32,142 nt of DNA from Gemmatimonadota bacterium (GTDB lineage: Bacteria > Gemmatimonadota > Gemmatimonadetes > Longimicrobiales > Gaopeijiaceae). A program made the translations under genes and the position numbers. The notes under the pieces are model-generated. The model was not told the DNA's origin, searched no databases, and saw only the letters and a program-made list of their open reading frames with translations. Shown in pieces: positions 21,932 through 29,889 of this stretch. The stretch is taken from contig VXOC01000261.1 in NCBI GenBank assembly GCA_009840215.1, positions 1 through 32,142 on the forward strand, written 5' to 3'. The stretch's first letter is position 1. Each line of letters begins with the position of its first letter.

Positions 21932-24247
21932 TCAATCGCCAGGAGCCGAGAGAATCGCTTCCGCCAACCGGCTCGCCGCCTTCGGATCGGCCTTGCCCCG
22001 CGTCCGGCGCATCACCTGTCCGACGAAGAACCCCAGCAGGCCGGTGCGTCCCTCCCTGAACGCAGCCGCCTTGTCGGGAAACTCCTCCACGAGACCCTCC
22101 AGCATGTCCCGCAGCGTCCCCTCGTCGTCGATCTCCGCGAGGTCGGCTGCGGCCCGGGCCTCCTCGAAGGAGCCTCCGCGCGTGAGCAGCGCGGCGAGAA
22201 CCGTGCGGCCCTGACGGTGGGACAGGTCCCCTGAATCCACCGCACGGACCAGGTCGGCGAGGGCCACCGGATCGAGCCGGGCCGCATCGGCGCTTCCGTC
22301 GCTGCCGAGCAGCCTTGTGAAATCGTTCACAAGCCAGGCCGCGATCGATGCCACCCCCTCGGGATAACGCGCCCCCGCAGCCTCGAAGAGCTCCAATGCG
22401 GTGGGTGACCGCACCAGGCTCGCCGCCGCCGCCGCACTGACGCCGAGCGATCGGAGGTCCCGGAACCGGCCCCTCTCCTCGTCGGAGCCGAGCGTCTCCT
22501 CGGGCGAGAGCGGGCGCTGGGCGGTCCCGCCGTCATCCCCATCGGCCCGGTCCCGGTCGGAAGCGCGGCGTCCGTCGATGCCCGGCGACCGCTTCCGCAA
22601 ACGCGCGCCCCAGCTGTCCCGCATGGTGACGGTGCGGTTGAAGACGAGCCGGTCCCCCCCCGAGTCGACGGGATCGGTGAAGAAGTACCCGTGTCGCTCG
22701 AACTGGTAGTGCGTACCCGGAAGCGTCCCCGCCACCCCCGGCTCCACCATCGCGCTCTCCACCACCCGTTCCGAATCGGGATTCAGCGCCCCGACGATGT
22801 CGTCCGGTGGCGGTTCCGGCACCGCGAACATCCGGTCGATGAGCCGCACCTCCGCGCGCACCGCCCGGTCCGCCTTCAGCCAGTGGATGATCCCTCGCAC
22901 GCGCCGTCCCCGCGGGGCCAGACCGCCCCGGGTCGCGGGGTCGAAGGAGCAGCGCAGTTCGGTCACCCGGCCCGCCTCGTCCTTCACCACCGCGTCGCAA
23001 CGGATCGTACACGCGTACTTGAGCCGGACCTCGCCCCCCGGACGCAGCCGGTGGAAGCCCGGGGGCGGGGTCTCGGCGAAGTCCTCCCGGTCGATGTACA
23101 GGACGCGTCCAAAGGGAAGCTCGCGGGTCCCGCGATCACCATCCTCGCCCGGCATGCGCGGCGCACTGAAGATCTCCTCACGCCCCGCCGGGTAGTTCGT
23201 CAGCACCACCTTCAGCGGATCCAGCACGCAGAAGGCCCGCGGCGCCCGCCGGTTCAGATCGTCGCGCACCGCGAATTCGAACTTCCCGAAGTCCACGCGC
23301 GACTGGGTCCGGGCGACCCCCACCATGTCGCACAGCTTCCGGATCGCCTCCGGCGTGACGCCGCGCCGCCTGAGGCCCGCCAGCGTCGGCATGCGCGGGT
23401 CGTCCCAGCCCCGCATGTGCCCGGTCCGCACCAGCTCCTTCAGCTTGCGCTTGCTGGTGATCACGTAGTCGAGGACCAGGGGGGCGAACTCGGTCTGTTC
23501 GGGGCGGGGGACCGGCGCGTCGACGTGCACCAGGAGCCAGTCGTAGATCTCGCGGTTGTTCTCGAATTCGAGGGTGCAGAGGGAGTGGGTGACCCGCTCC
23601 ACCGAGTCCGACAGGCAGTGCGCGAAGTCGTACATCGGGTAGATCGGCCAGTCGTCGCCCTGCCGGTAGTGGTGCGAGTGCCGGATGCGGTAGAGCAGGG
23701 GATCGCGCATGATCATGTTGCGGTGGGCCATGTCGATCTTCGCCCTGAGCACGTGGCTCCCGTCGGGGAACTCGCCCGCGCGCATGCGCCTGAAGAGGTC
23801 GCGGTTTTCCTCGCGGGAGCGGTCCCGGTAGGGGCTGTTGACGCCCGGCTCGGTCACGCTCCCGCGCCGCTCGCGGATCTCCTCCTCGGTCGACGAGTCC
23901 ACGTAGGCGAGCCCCTTGTCGACGAGAACCAGCGCGTAGCGGTACAGCTGCTCGAAGTAGTCGGAGGCGTGGTAGAGGTGTTCCTCCCAGTCGAAGCCGA
24001 GCCAGCGGATGTCGCGCTTCATCGCCTCGACGAACTCGGCCTTCTCGGTGTCCGGGTTGGTGTCGTCGAGGCGGAGGTGGCAGCGGCCCCCGGCGTGCTC
24101 CGCGGCGAGCCCGAAGTTGAGGCAGATCGACTTGGCGTGGCCGATGTGCAGGAAGCCGTTGGGTTCGGGGGGGAAGCGGGTGACGACGCGGCCGTCGTAC
24201 TTCCCCGTCTTCAGGTCCCGCGAAATCATGCTTCGGATGAAGTCCAT
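21932..24247 (-). CDS. glnS: Glutaminyl-tRNA synthetase with C-terminal GatB/YqeY domain
   Basis: 771 residues from ATG 24247, where the sequence starts FIRSMISRDL as in other GlnRS proteins. It charges tRNA-Gln with glutamine in the cytoplasm. The class I motifs are present: PPEPNGFLHIGHAKS with HIGH at 34-37, and the KMSKS-type loop VITSKRKLKEL at about 262-272. Glutamine-pocket blocks LRLDDTNP and YDFAHCLSD and the beta-barrel anticodon domain extend to about residue 550. After a charged linker (about 550-590), residues about 590-771 form a GatB/YqeY-like helical tail with LGVSAAAAASLVRSP, GLLGFFVGQVMRRTRGKADPK and similar blocks. Such a fusion is known from Deinococcus GlnRS, where the tail aids tRNA binding. 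The gene is convergent with ggt and divergent from the BlaI-like gene. The ribosome binding site is weak. Confidence 0.96.
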   Translation of the reverse strand: MDFIRSMISRDLKTGKYDGRVVTRFPPEPNGFLHIGHAKSICLNFGLAAEHAGGRCHLRLDDTNPDTEKAEFVEAMKRDIRWLGFDWEEHLYHASDYFEQLYRYALVLVDKGLAYVDSSTEEEIRERRGSVTEPGVNSPYRDRSREENRDLFRRMRAGEFPDGSHVLRAKIDMAHRNMIMRDPLLYRIRHSHHYRQGDDWPIYPMYDFAHCLSDSVERVTHSLCTLEFENNREIYDWLLVHVDAPVPRPEQTEFAPLVLDYVITSKRKLKELVRTGHMRGWDDPRMPTLAGLRRRGVTPEAIRKLCDMVGVARTQSRVDFGKFEFAVRDDLNRRAPRAFCVLDPLKVVLTNYPAGREEIFSAPRMPGEDGDRGTRELPFGRVLYIDREDFAETPPPGFHRLRPGGEVRLKYACTIRCDAVVKDEAGRVTELRCSFDPATRGGLAPRGRRVRGIIHWLKADRAVRAEVRLIDRMFAVPEPPPDDIVGALNPDSERVVESAMVEPGVAGTLPGTHYQFERHGYFFTDPVDSGGDRLVFNRTVTMRDSWGARLRKRSPGIDGRRASDRDRADGDDGGTAQRPLSPEETLGSDEERGRFRDLRSLGVSAAAAASLVRSPTALELFEAAGARYPEGVASIAAWLVNDFTRLLGSDGSADAARLDPVALADLVRAVDSGDLSHRQGRTVLAALLTRGGSFEEARAAADLAEIDDEGTLRDMLEGLVEEFPDKAAAFREGRTGLLGFFVGQVMRRTRGKADPKAASRLAEAILSAPGD

Positions 24248-24421
24248 CGTCGCGCCTGGTCGGATTGGAACGCTGCTGGGAACGCCCGAAAAAGTAATCG
24301 AACCGGGCGGGGTCCCGCAGGCGGATCCTGTCCGGGGCCGGCCTGTCTCCGGGCCACAGAACGGACGCTCGAAGCTCAGGGAGCGGGGCCGCAAGTTGCG
24401 GAGCCACAGGTCACAAAGGTG

Positions 24422-24450
24422 TTGAATTTTCACCGCCCAAGACGTATCTT
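24422..24450 (+). promoter_or_regulatory. Promoter of the BlaI-M56 operon, with inverted repeat
   Basis: TTGAAT (24422-24427) and TATCTT (24445-24450) are exactly 17 bases apart, a good sigma-70-like pair in an otherwise GC-rich region. gttgaa (24421-24426) and ttcaac (24449-24454) are inverted repeats that bracket the two boxes, a possible site for repressor autoregulation. Confidence 0.6.
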
Positions 24451-24515
24451 CAACGGAAATGAGCGTCGAATCCCCTTCGACTGCTTCCCGTCCACTCCTG
24501 ACAGAGGGAAGAGCA

Positions 24516-24899
24516 ATGGCCGAGATGCCGCCGCTCAGCCGGCGAGAGCGACAGGTCATGGACATCATCCACGAACTGGGTGGAGCGACCGCGGTACAGA
24601 TCCGCGAGCGCATGTCCGATCCGCCCACGGACTCCGCCGTGCGGTCGGTGCTGCGGATTCTTGTCCGGAAGGGCCACCTGGCGAAGGAGTACGACGCTCC
24701 CCGTTACGTCTACACGCCTCGCATTCCGGCAGGCGCGGCCCGGCGCAGCGCGATGAGGCATGTCCTCAAGACCTTCTTTGGAGGCTCGGTGGAGGGAGCC
24801 GTTGCCACGCTCATTACACTGGAGGACGGCCCGCTCGACGATGACGAGCGTGAACGCATCATGAGGATGATCGCAGAGGCCTCGGAGGAAGGACGATGA
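24516..24899 (+). CDS. BlaI/MecI/CopY-family transcriptional repressor
   Basis: 127 residues from ATG 24516, preferred over ATG 24459 because a GAGGGAAGAG purine tract precedes it and the length then matches the family (about 125); the upstream start would lie almost on top of the promoter. It has a winged-helix DNA-binding domain: LSRRERQVMDIIHELGGATAVQIRERM with the recognition helix near DSAVRSVLRILVRKGHL and the wing YVYTPRI. The C-terminal helical dimerisation region includes HVLKTFFGGSVEGAVATLI and DDDERERIMRMI. BlaI proteins dimerise on promoters and are inactivated when a partner M56 sensor is triggered. The stop overlaps the M56 start (ATGA), so the two are co-produced. The regulon is unknown; nothing nearby is a beta-lactamase. 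Confidence 0.94.
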   Translation: MAEMPPLSRRERQVMDIIHELGGATAVQIRERMSDPPTDSAVRSVLRILVRKGHLAKEYDAPRYVYTPRIPAGAARRSAMRHVLKTFFGGSVEGAVATLITLEDGPLDDDERERIMRMIAEASEEGR

Positions 24900-27745
24900 C
24901 TGACTTCCAGTGGGTGGCCGAATCGGCACCGCTCCCCGGCTTCGTGATCCGGGCTACGGTCGTGCTGGCGACGGGAATCGCCCTTGCCTGGCTCATGCGG
25001 AAGAGGTCGGCCCAGGTGCGTCACGGCCTTTGGACAGCGACCCTGCTGCTGCTCCTCCTCCTGCCGGCGCTGACGTTCTGGGCTCCCCAGTGGGAGATGC
25101 CTCTGCTTCCTGTCGCAACGCGTCCGGCCGCGGAGGCGGAAGCCAGGGGGTTGCCGCTCACCTCGCCCGTGACAACGGAGGCGGAAGCCATGGGGTTGCC
25201 GAGCACCTCGCCCGGGGAGTTTGCCGCGGCATCGGCCTCCAGAGCCGCCGCCACAACGCCTCAGCGTTCCGAGGTCACACTAACCGCGTCGGAGTCTTCA
25301 GACCTGGCGGGGAAGGCCGCTGTCGTGCCGACGCGCGACGTCGCGGCGGCACCGGCCACAGGCCCGGACCCGGAGTCCGCCAGTGCACGACACGCGAAGT
25401 TCGATCACGGCTCAATGCCACCGACGGGATCCGCTTCGGAGCCCGCCGCCCCGCGCGACGTAGGGCCCATCGTCCCTTCGGGTCCACGCGCGCAACTACT
25501 GCTGCTATGGGCGATCGGATCCCTGGGCGGCCTGGTATCTCTTGCCGTTGGACACCTCCGCTTCCGCACCCTGGTCCGGCGGGCACATCCGATCGACGAC
25601 TCCCTCTGGATCCGTGACCTGCGAGCTGTCGGATCCCGGCTCGGCCTCCGTCGAGAGGTACGGCTGCTCGTTAGCGAGACTGCCGGAACTCCGATGACCG
25701 GCGGCTTCCGGAAGCCGGTGATCCTCCTTCCGGCGTCCTCGGCGACGTGGGAACCGGAGCGAAGGACGGTGGTGCTGATGCACGAGGTGGTACACGTCCG
25801 CCGGGGCGACGCTCTCCGCCAGCTGCTGAGCGGGATCGTGCTCTCGCTCTACTGGTTTCACCCGCTCAGCTGGGTGGCGTCCAGGCTGGCGGCGGCCAGC
25901 CGCGAGGAGGCATGCGACGAGCGGGTCTTGGAACTCGGCTCGCGGCCTTCGGAGTACGCACGACACCTGATGTCCCTGGCCACGGAAACCACCTCCGCAC
26001 GCCTCCCCGTCGCCGCCCTCTCGATGGCCCGGCAATCCCCTTCACGACTGGAGAGAAGAATCATGGCCATACTCCGACCTCGCCGCGCGCGCACCAGCGC
26101 ACTCGTCTCCGGAGCGCTCCTGACGGTGACCGGCCTGCTGGGACTGTCCGCCGCCATCGCCCATCCGGTTCCCAGGGAACAGGCCGGCGCCCCCGCCATC
26201 CGGGCCCACCAACCCTCCTCTCAGGAGATCGGCGAGGAGAACCCGGCCCCTGCCGTCGCTGCGGCTGACAGGCAGCCCGAGGCTCAAGCCTCCGGTTACA
26301 CGGCTGAGGAGACCGCCGAAAGCGCCGGCCGAGGGCCTGCCAAACCGGAAATGGAGGACGGTGGGAATGGTAAGCCGGGACCGGACATCGGCGACGGAGC
26401 TTCGATCACCGGAGCGGTCGACCGCGGACGGAGTGTGGTCTCCGATGCGCCGGGCATCGTCACGGCCGGGTACGACCTGGCCGCGCCCCCGCCCGTGGAT
26501 TTGCAGGAGATGAGCTGCTGGCCTCCGTCCGCAGGCCGGGAGGAAACCGGAGACACCGTCCAGGGAGGCACTCCCGTCCCTGCCTTCAACGTCGGGACCG
26601 TGCCTATCGGTGTCGTGTGGAAGGGTGAGGACCGGTTTGCCGTGACCTCCGTCGAAAGGGTGCTACTCTGCATGCGGCTGCACGGCGAAGTGCATCTTGG
26701 GTCCGGCGGGATCCCAACCATCGCCGAGGACGGCTGGATCCTCCTTGAGTCCGAAGGTGAGAAGCTCCATCGACTGATCCTGCGGCCGGTGACCAGGCCG
26801 CCGGGCGAAGTCGGAATCGAACACTGGTGGAGCGTGGGACATGAGAATCGGCCCTTCGACGAACGGGCCCGGCAGTGGCGGGACGGGATGCTCACCGTGC
26901 TCAGAGGCCTCATGGAGATCGATCGGATCCATCATGAGAAGTCAGCGCTTGAGCGCCGGATATCGCAGCGTCTGGGTGCGGTGCCGGGACTTGAGGACCA
27001 GGCTGCATCGGACCGCGGCGTCGTCGCGGGCCTCCAGCGCCAGGTCGCGTACCACCAGAGCGTCGTCACGGACCTGCTGGACGAGATCTCGTACCACCAG
27101 GAGGTGCTGTCGGGCATGCGCGGCGAGATCGCCTATCACCGCGATGTCGTCTCCGGGATGCGCGCCGAGATCGTCATGCACCGTGCCAGGGTCGCGGCGT
27201 TCCAGGAGGTGAAGGCCACATACGAGGCCGAGATCACCGCAATCATCCCGCGCCTGAAGACCGCGTCCTCGAGCGAGAGGGAATCCATCGACCGGAGCAT
27301 CAAGGCCTGGGAGGAGCGCATCAAGGGCATCGAGGCGCAGATCTCGGCGTACGGCCTGTACGGGAAGGTCCGGAAGGTCGAGGATTGGATCAAGAACTAC
27401 ACTCTCGACAGGAGAGTGCGGACGATCGAAGACCAGATCGCGGCCTACGAGGACTACGCGGGGTTGCAGAAGATCGACGCGGAAATCGCGGAAGAGACCG
27501 CGCGCCTCGACGAAGTGACCCGGCGCGCCGACCAGGCGGTCATGGCGCGGGCGCTGCGGATCCGGGATACCGGGAAGGACGCTGCCGCGCCCGCCGCCAC
27601 GGAAGTGGAGATCGCGAGGCTGGACGAGATCGCGAGACTGGAACAAGAGCTTCGGGATCTGAACGCCGATGGGCTTATGGAGATGATCCGGCAGTCGGTC
27701 GAACAGGCGCGCAAGGATCTGCTCGAGCTGATTCGGACCCTCTGA
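24896..27745 (+). CDS. M56 (BlaR1-like) membrane metallopeptidase with long repeat-bearing coiled coil
   Basis: 949 residues, much longer than BlaR1 (about 600). Two N-terminal membrane helices (about 14-33, 43-62) are followed by a Thr/Ser/Ala-rich linker containing a 15-residue tandem duplication, a third helix (LLLLWAIGSLGGLVSLAVG, about 202-220) and the M56 peptidase. The zinc site is His-296-E-V-V-His-300 with a downstream REEACDE motif (about 336-342). A further helix lies near SALVSGALLTVTGLLGLSAA. The extracytoplasmic part has a small domain of unknown type (about 540-660) and then a 280-residue coiled coil, including five 14-residue repeats (709-778) with a Tyr-His signature. A penicillin-binding domain like that of BlaR1 is absent. 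The likely role is to sense an envelope signal and destroy the BlaI partner. The start overlaps the repressor stop (ATGA). Confidence 0.88.
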   Translation: MTDFQWVAESAPLPGFVIRATVVLATGIALAWLMRKRSAQVRHGLWTATLLLLLLLPALTFWAPQWEMPLLPVATRPAAEAEARGLPLTSPVTTEAEAMGLPSTSPGEFAAASASRAAATTPQRSEVTLTASESSDLAGKAAVVPTRDVAAAPATGPDPESASARHAKFDHGSMPPTGSASEPAAPRDVGPIVPSGPRAQLLLLWAIGSLGGLVSLAVGHLRFRTLVRRAHPIDDSLWIRDLRAVGSRLGLRREVRLLVSETAGTPMTGGFRKPVILLPASSATWEPERRTVVLMHEVVHVRRGDALRQLLSGIVLSLYWFHPLSWVASRLAAASREEACDERVLELGSRPSEYARHLMSLATETTSARLPVAALSMARQSPSRLERRIMAILRPRRARTSALVSGALLTVTGLLGLSAAIAHPVPREQAGAPAIRAHQPSSQEIGEENPAPAVAAADRQPEAQASGYTAEETAESAGRGPAKPEMEDGGNGKPGPDIGDGASITGAVDRGRSVVSDAPGIVTAGYDLAAPPPVDLQEMSCWPPSAGREETGDTVQGGTPVPAFNVGTVPIGVVWKGEDRFAVTSVERVLLCMRLHGEVHLGSGGIPTIAEDGWILLESEGEKLHRLILRPVTRPPGEVGIEHWWSVGHENRPFDERARQWRDGMLTVLRGLMEIDRIHHEKSALERRISQRLGAVPGLEDQAASDRGVVAGLQRQVAYHQSVVTDLLDEISYHQEVLSGMRGEIAYHRDVVSGMRAEIVMHRARVAAFQEVKATYEAEITAIIPRLKTASSSERESIDRSIKAWEERIKGIEAQISAYGLYGKVRKVEDWIKNYTLDRRVRTIEDQIAAYEDYAGLQKIDAEIAEETARLDEVTRRADQAVMARALRIRDTGKDAAAPAATEVEIARLDEIARLEQELRDLNADGLMEMIRQSVEQARKDLLELIRTL
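25132..25221 (+). repeat. 45-bp imperfect tandem duplication in M56 linker
   Basis: ggaggcggaagcca starts at both 25132 and 25177, and the following bases match closely for the whole 45-bp unit. It encodes two 15-residue units beginning EAEARGLPLTSP and EAEAMGLPSTSP in the linker after the second membrane helix. Confidence 0.8.
27020..27229 (+). repeat. Five 42-bp (14-residue) coding repeats in M56 coiled coil
   Basis: Units at 27020, 27062, 27104, 27146 and 27188 encode VVAGLQRQVAYHQS, VVTDLLDEISYHQE, VLSGMRGEIAYHRD, VVSGMRAEIVMHRA and a degenerate RVAAFQEVKATYEA. The period of 14 is two heptads. A Tyr-His pair recurs at positions 11-12 of the first three units. Confidence 0.85.
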
Positions 27746-28035
27746 AGGGGGGTCGGTGGCGGGTGAATGCTCGCGGCCCCGACGCGCCTCGACCTGCACA
27801 TATACTCATATACTCATGTGCACAGCTGCCGGGTGGTCACAAGCGACGAGGACGCCTGCCTCCAATCGGCCGAAGCGAGTAATCCCCGCATGACATTTTG
27901 TAAAGCCGGGTTGACAGTGTGACCCTCCCGCTGGCGCCGGAATGACCTTGCTGGTAGGCTACCAGCCGGTCCCGGCGGCCCCGCAATCCTCGGCGGGATA
28001 GCGCGCAGACAGCACACGAACCCGGAGTCCCACTC
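27746..28035. other. 290-base intergenic region before the second GGT-family gene
   Basis: No convincing gene. It holds a tandem catatact-type repeat within gcacat...atgtgc (27796-27821), a lone TTGACA (27911-27916) with no matching -10 at 16-18 bases, and a perfect 15-base palindrome ctggtag-g-ctaccag (27951-27965), which may be an operator or a leader hairpin. The promoter of the next gene presumably lies here. Confidence 0.5.
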
Positions 28036-29889
28036 ATGCCCGGCAAATCAACCGTTTCCCGTCTCCTCCTCCTCGGCGCCCTCGCTGCCGCCTTCACCCC
28101 CCCGGCAACCGCCCAGCGCACCCAGAAACCCGTCCTGCACGGCAAGGACTGGATGGCGATCACCGGCAAACCCCTCGGCGCCACCGCCGGCGCCATGATG
28201 TTTCTCAAGGGCGGCAACGCCGTCGACGCCGCGGCCGCCATGCTCGGCGCCACCGCCACCATGTGGGACGTGCTCGGCTGGGGCGGCGAGACCCAGGCGC
28301 TCATCTACAACCCCGAGACCGGCGAGGTGATCGGGATCAACGCGCTGGGGGTCGCACCCACCGGTGCCACGCCGGAGTTCTTCCACGAACGGGACATGGA
28401 CATCCCGCCCGCGTACGGCCCACTCGCCGCGGTCACCCCCGGCACTCCCGGCGGCCTCATGGTGATGGTGGCCGAGTATGGCCGCCTCAGCCTGGCCGAA
28501 GTCCTGGCCCCCTCGATCGACATGGCGCGCGGCTACCCCATCGAGGCGCAGGCAGCCGACGCCCTCGAGCGCGAGAAGGAGCGCCTGGCGGGGTGGCCGT
28601 ACTCCAAGGAGATCTTCCTGCCCCACTTCGGCGAAGAACGCGCCGCCCCCGCCCCCGGCGAGATCTTCGTCCAGGAGGACCTCGCGCGCACCCTCGAAAA
28701 GCTCGTCGAGGCCGAGGCCGAGGCGCTCGCGGCCGGTGCCTCGCGCAGGGAGGCCATCATGGCCGCCTACGACCGCTTCTACCGCGGCGACATCGCCGAG
28801 GAGTTCGTGCGCGGCTCGCAGGAGCAGGGCGGTCTCCACACCATGGAGGACCTGGACAGCTGGCAGGTCTACCTGGAGGAACCCGTCACCACCTCGTACA
28901 AGGGCATCGACGTCTACAAGCTGACCACCTGGGTCCAGGGCCCCGTCCTCCTCCAGGCGCTGAACATCCTCGAAGGGCTGGACGTGGCCGCGATGGGCTA
29001 CAACTCCACCCGCTACATCCACGCCGTCTACCAGGCCATGAACCTGGCCTTCGCCGACCGCGACTTCTACTACGGCGACCCCTACTACCCACCCGAGGAG
29101 CCGATCGCCGGGCTGCTCTCGAAGGACTACGCCGCCGCGCGCGCCGCCGAAATCGACTGGGAGCGGAACAACCCGGATGTCCTCCCCGGCGACCCCTATC
29201 CCTTCCAGAACGGCACCAACCCCTTCCTGCACCTGATCGAAACGTGGAACGCGGAGCCGGTCGCGACCCCCGAGTCGGCGGGAATGAGCTCCGAAGAAGC
29301 CTTCTACGCCGGCACAACCTCGATCCAGGCGGCCGACGCCGACGGCTGGGTGGTGTCTATCACCCCGTCCGGTGGCTGGATTCCGGCGGTCATCGCGGGC
29401 AGGACCGGGATCGGCATGAGCCAGCGCATGCAGAGCTTCGTCCTCGACGAGCGCGCGGGTCCGTACAATGTGGTCGAGCCCGGCAAGCGCCCCCGCGCCA
29501 CACTCACCCCCTCGCTCGCCCTCAAGGACGGCCGGCCCTTCCTCTCCTTCGCGGTGCAGGGGGGTGACGGGCAGGACCAGAACCTGCTCCAGTTCTTCCT
29601 GAACATGGTCGAGTTCGACATGAACGTTCAGCAGGCGGCCGAGGCGGCCAACTTCAACAGCTACCAGATGCGCAGCTCCTTCGGCGCGCACGAATCGCAG
29701 CCGGGACGCCTCCTTCTCAACGACGGGGTCTCCGCCTGGGTCCGCGCCGAACTCCGGGAGATGGGGTACGACCTCACCTTCTCCGCGCGCACCTCCGGTC
29801 CCATCAACGCGATCTTCTTCGACGCCGCGACCGGCACGATGTGGGGCGGTTCCAGCAACCACGGCGAGGACTACGGCATCGCATGGTGA
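28036..29889 (+). CDS. Divergent gamma-glutamyltransferase-family protein (Ntn hydrolase)
   Basis: 617 residues with a Sec signal peptide ending in ATAQ, so exported but without a lipobox. It keeps the GGT fold markers GGNAVDAAAAMLGATA near the start, AVTPGTPGGL, and a self-cleavage site with a likely nucleophile Thr-427 in GTTSIQAADADGWVVSITPSG. It lacks key substrate residues of true GGT: the DFRE.AP motif is replaced by INALGVAP, TTHYS by TTSIQ, and the GSPGG loop by QGGDGQ. It therefore belongs to the broader GGT-like family, with probably a different amide or acyl substrate. It shares low overall similarity with the ggt gene at 20124. The stop overlaps the start of the alpha/beta hydrolase by 7 bases, so the two are probably co-translated. 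Confidence 0.9.
   Translation: MPGKSTVSRLLLLGALAAAFTPPATAQRTQKPVLHGKDWMAITGKPLGATAGAMMFLKGGNAVDAAAAMLGATATMWDVLGWGGETQALIYNPETGEVIGINALGVAPTGATPEFFHERDMDIPPAYGPLAAVTPGTPGGLMVMVAEYGRLSLAEVLAPSIDMARGYPIEAQAADALEREKERLAGWPYSKEIFLPHFGEERAAPAPGEIFVQEDLARTLEKLVEAEAEALAAGASRREAIMAAYDRFYRGDIAEEFVRGSQEQGGLHTMEDLDSWQVYLEEPVTTSYKGIDVYKLTTWVQGPVLLQALNILEGLDVAAMGYNSTRYIHAVYQAMNLAFADRDFYYGDPYYPPEEPIAGLLSKDYAAARAAEIDWERNNPDVLPGDPYPFQNGTNPFLHLIETWNAEPVATPESAGMSSEEAFYAGTTSIQAADADGWVVSITPSGGWIPAVIAGRTGIGMSQRMQSFVLDERAGPYNVVEPGKRPRATLTPSLALKDGRPFLSFAVQGGDGQDQNLLQFFLNMVEFDMNVQQAAEAANFNSYQMRSSFGAHESQPGRLLLNDGVSAWVRAELREMGYDLTFSARTSGPINAIFFDAATGTMWGGSSNHGEDYGIAW

Noticed and set aside
22691-24844. 717-codon open frame on the plus strand opposite GlnRS
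   Set aside because: Antisense to a clear GlnRS and running into the BlaI-like gene in another frame; no domain or signal seen.
24516-27745. Beta-lactam resistance system
   Set aside because: BlaI and M56 proteins are present, but there is no beta-lactamase or penicillin-binding gene nearby and the M56 protein lacks a penicillin-binding sensor domain.
27796-27821. CRISPR-like or attachment-site repeat
   Set aside because: Only a very short tandem repeat with no spacers, and no integrase or cas gene in the window.
28048-29862. 604-codon open frame on the minus strand
   Set aside because: Mirror of the GGT-like gene; composition is typical of an antisense shadow.
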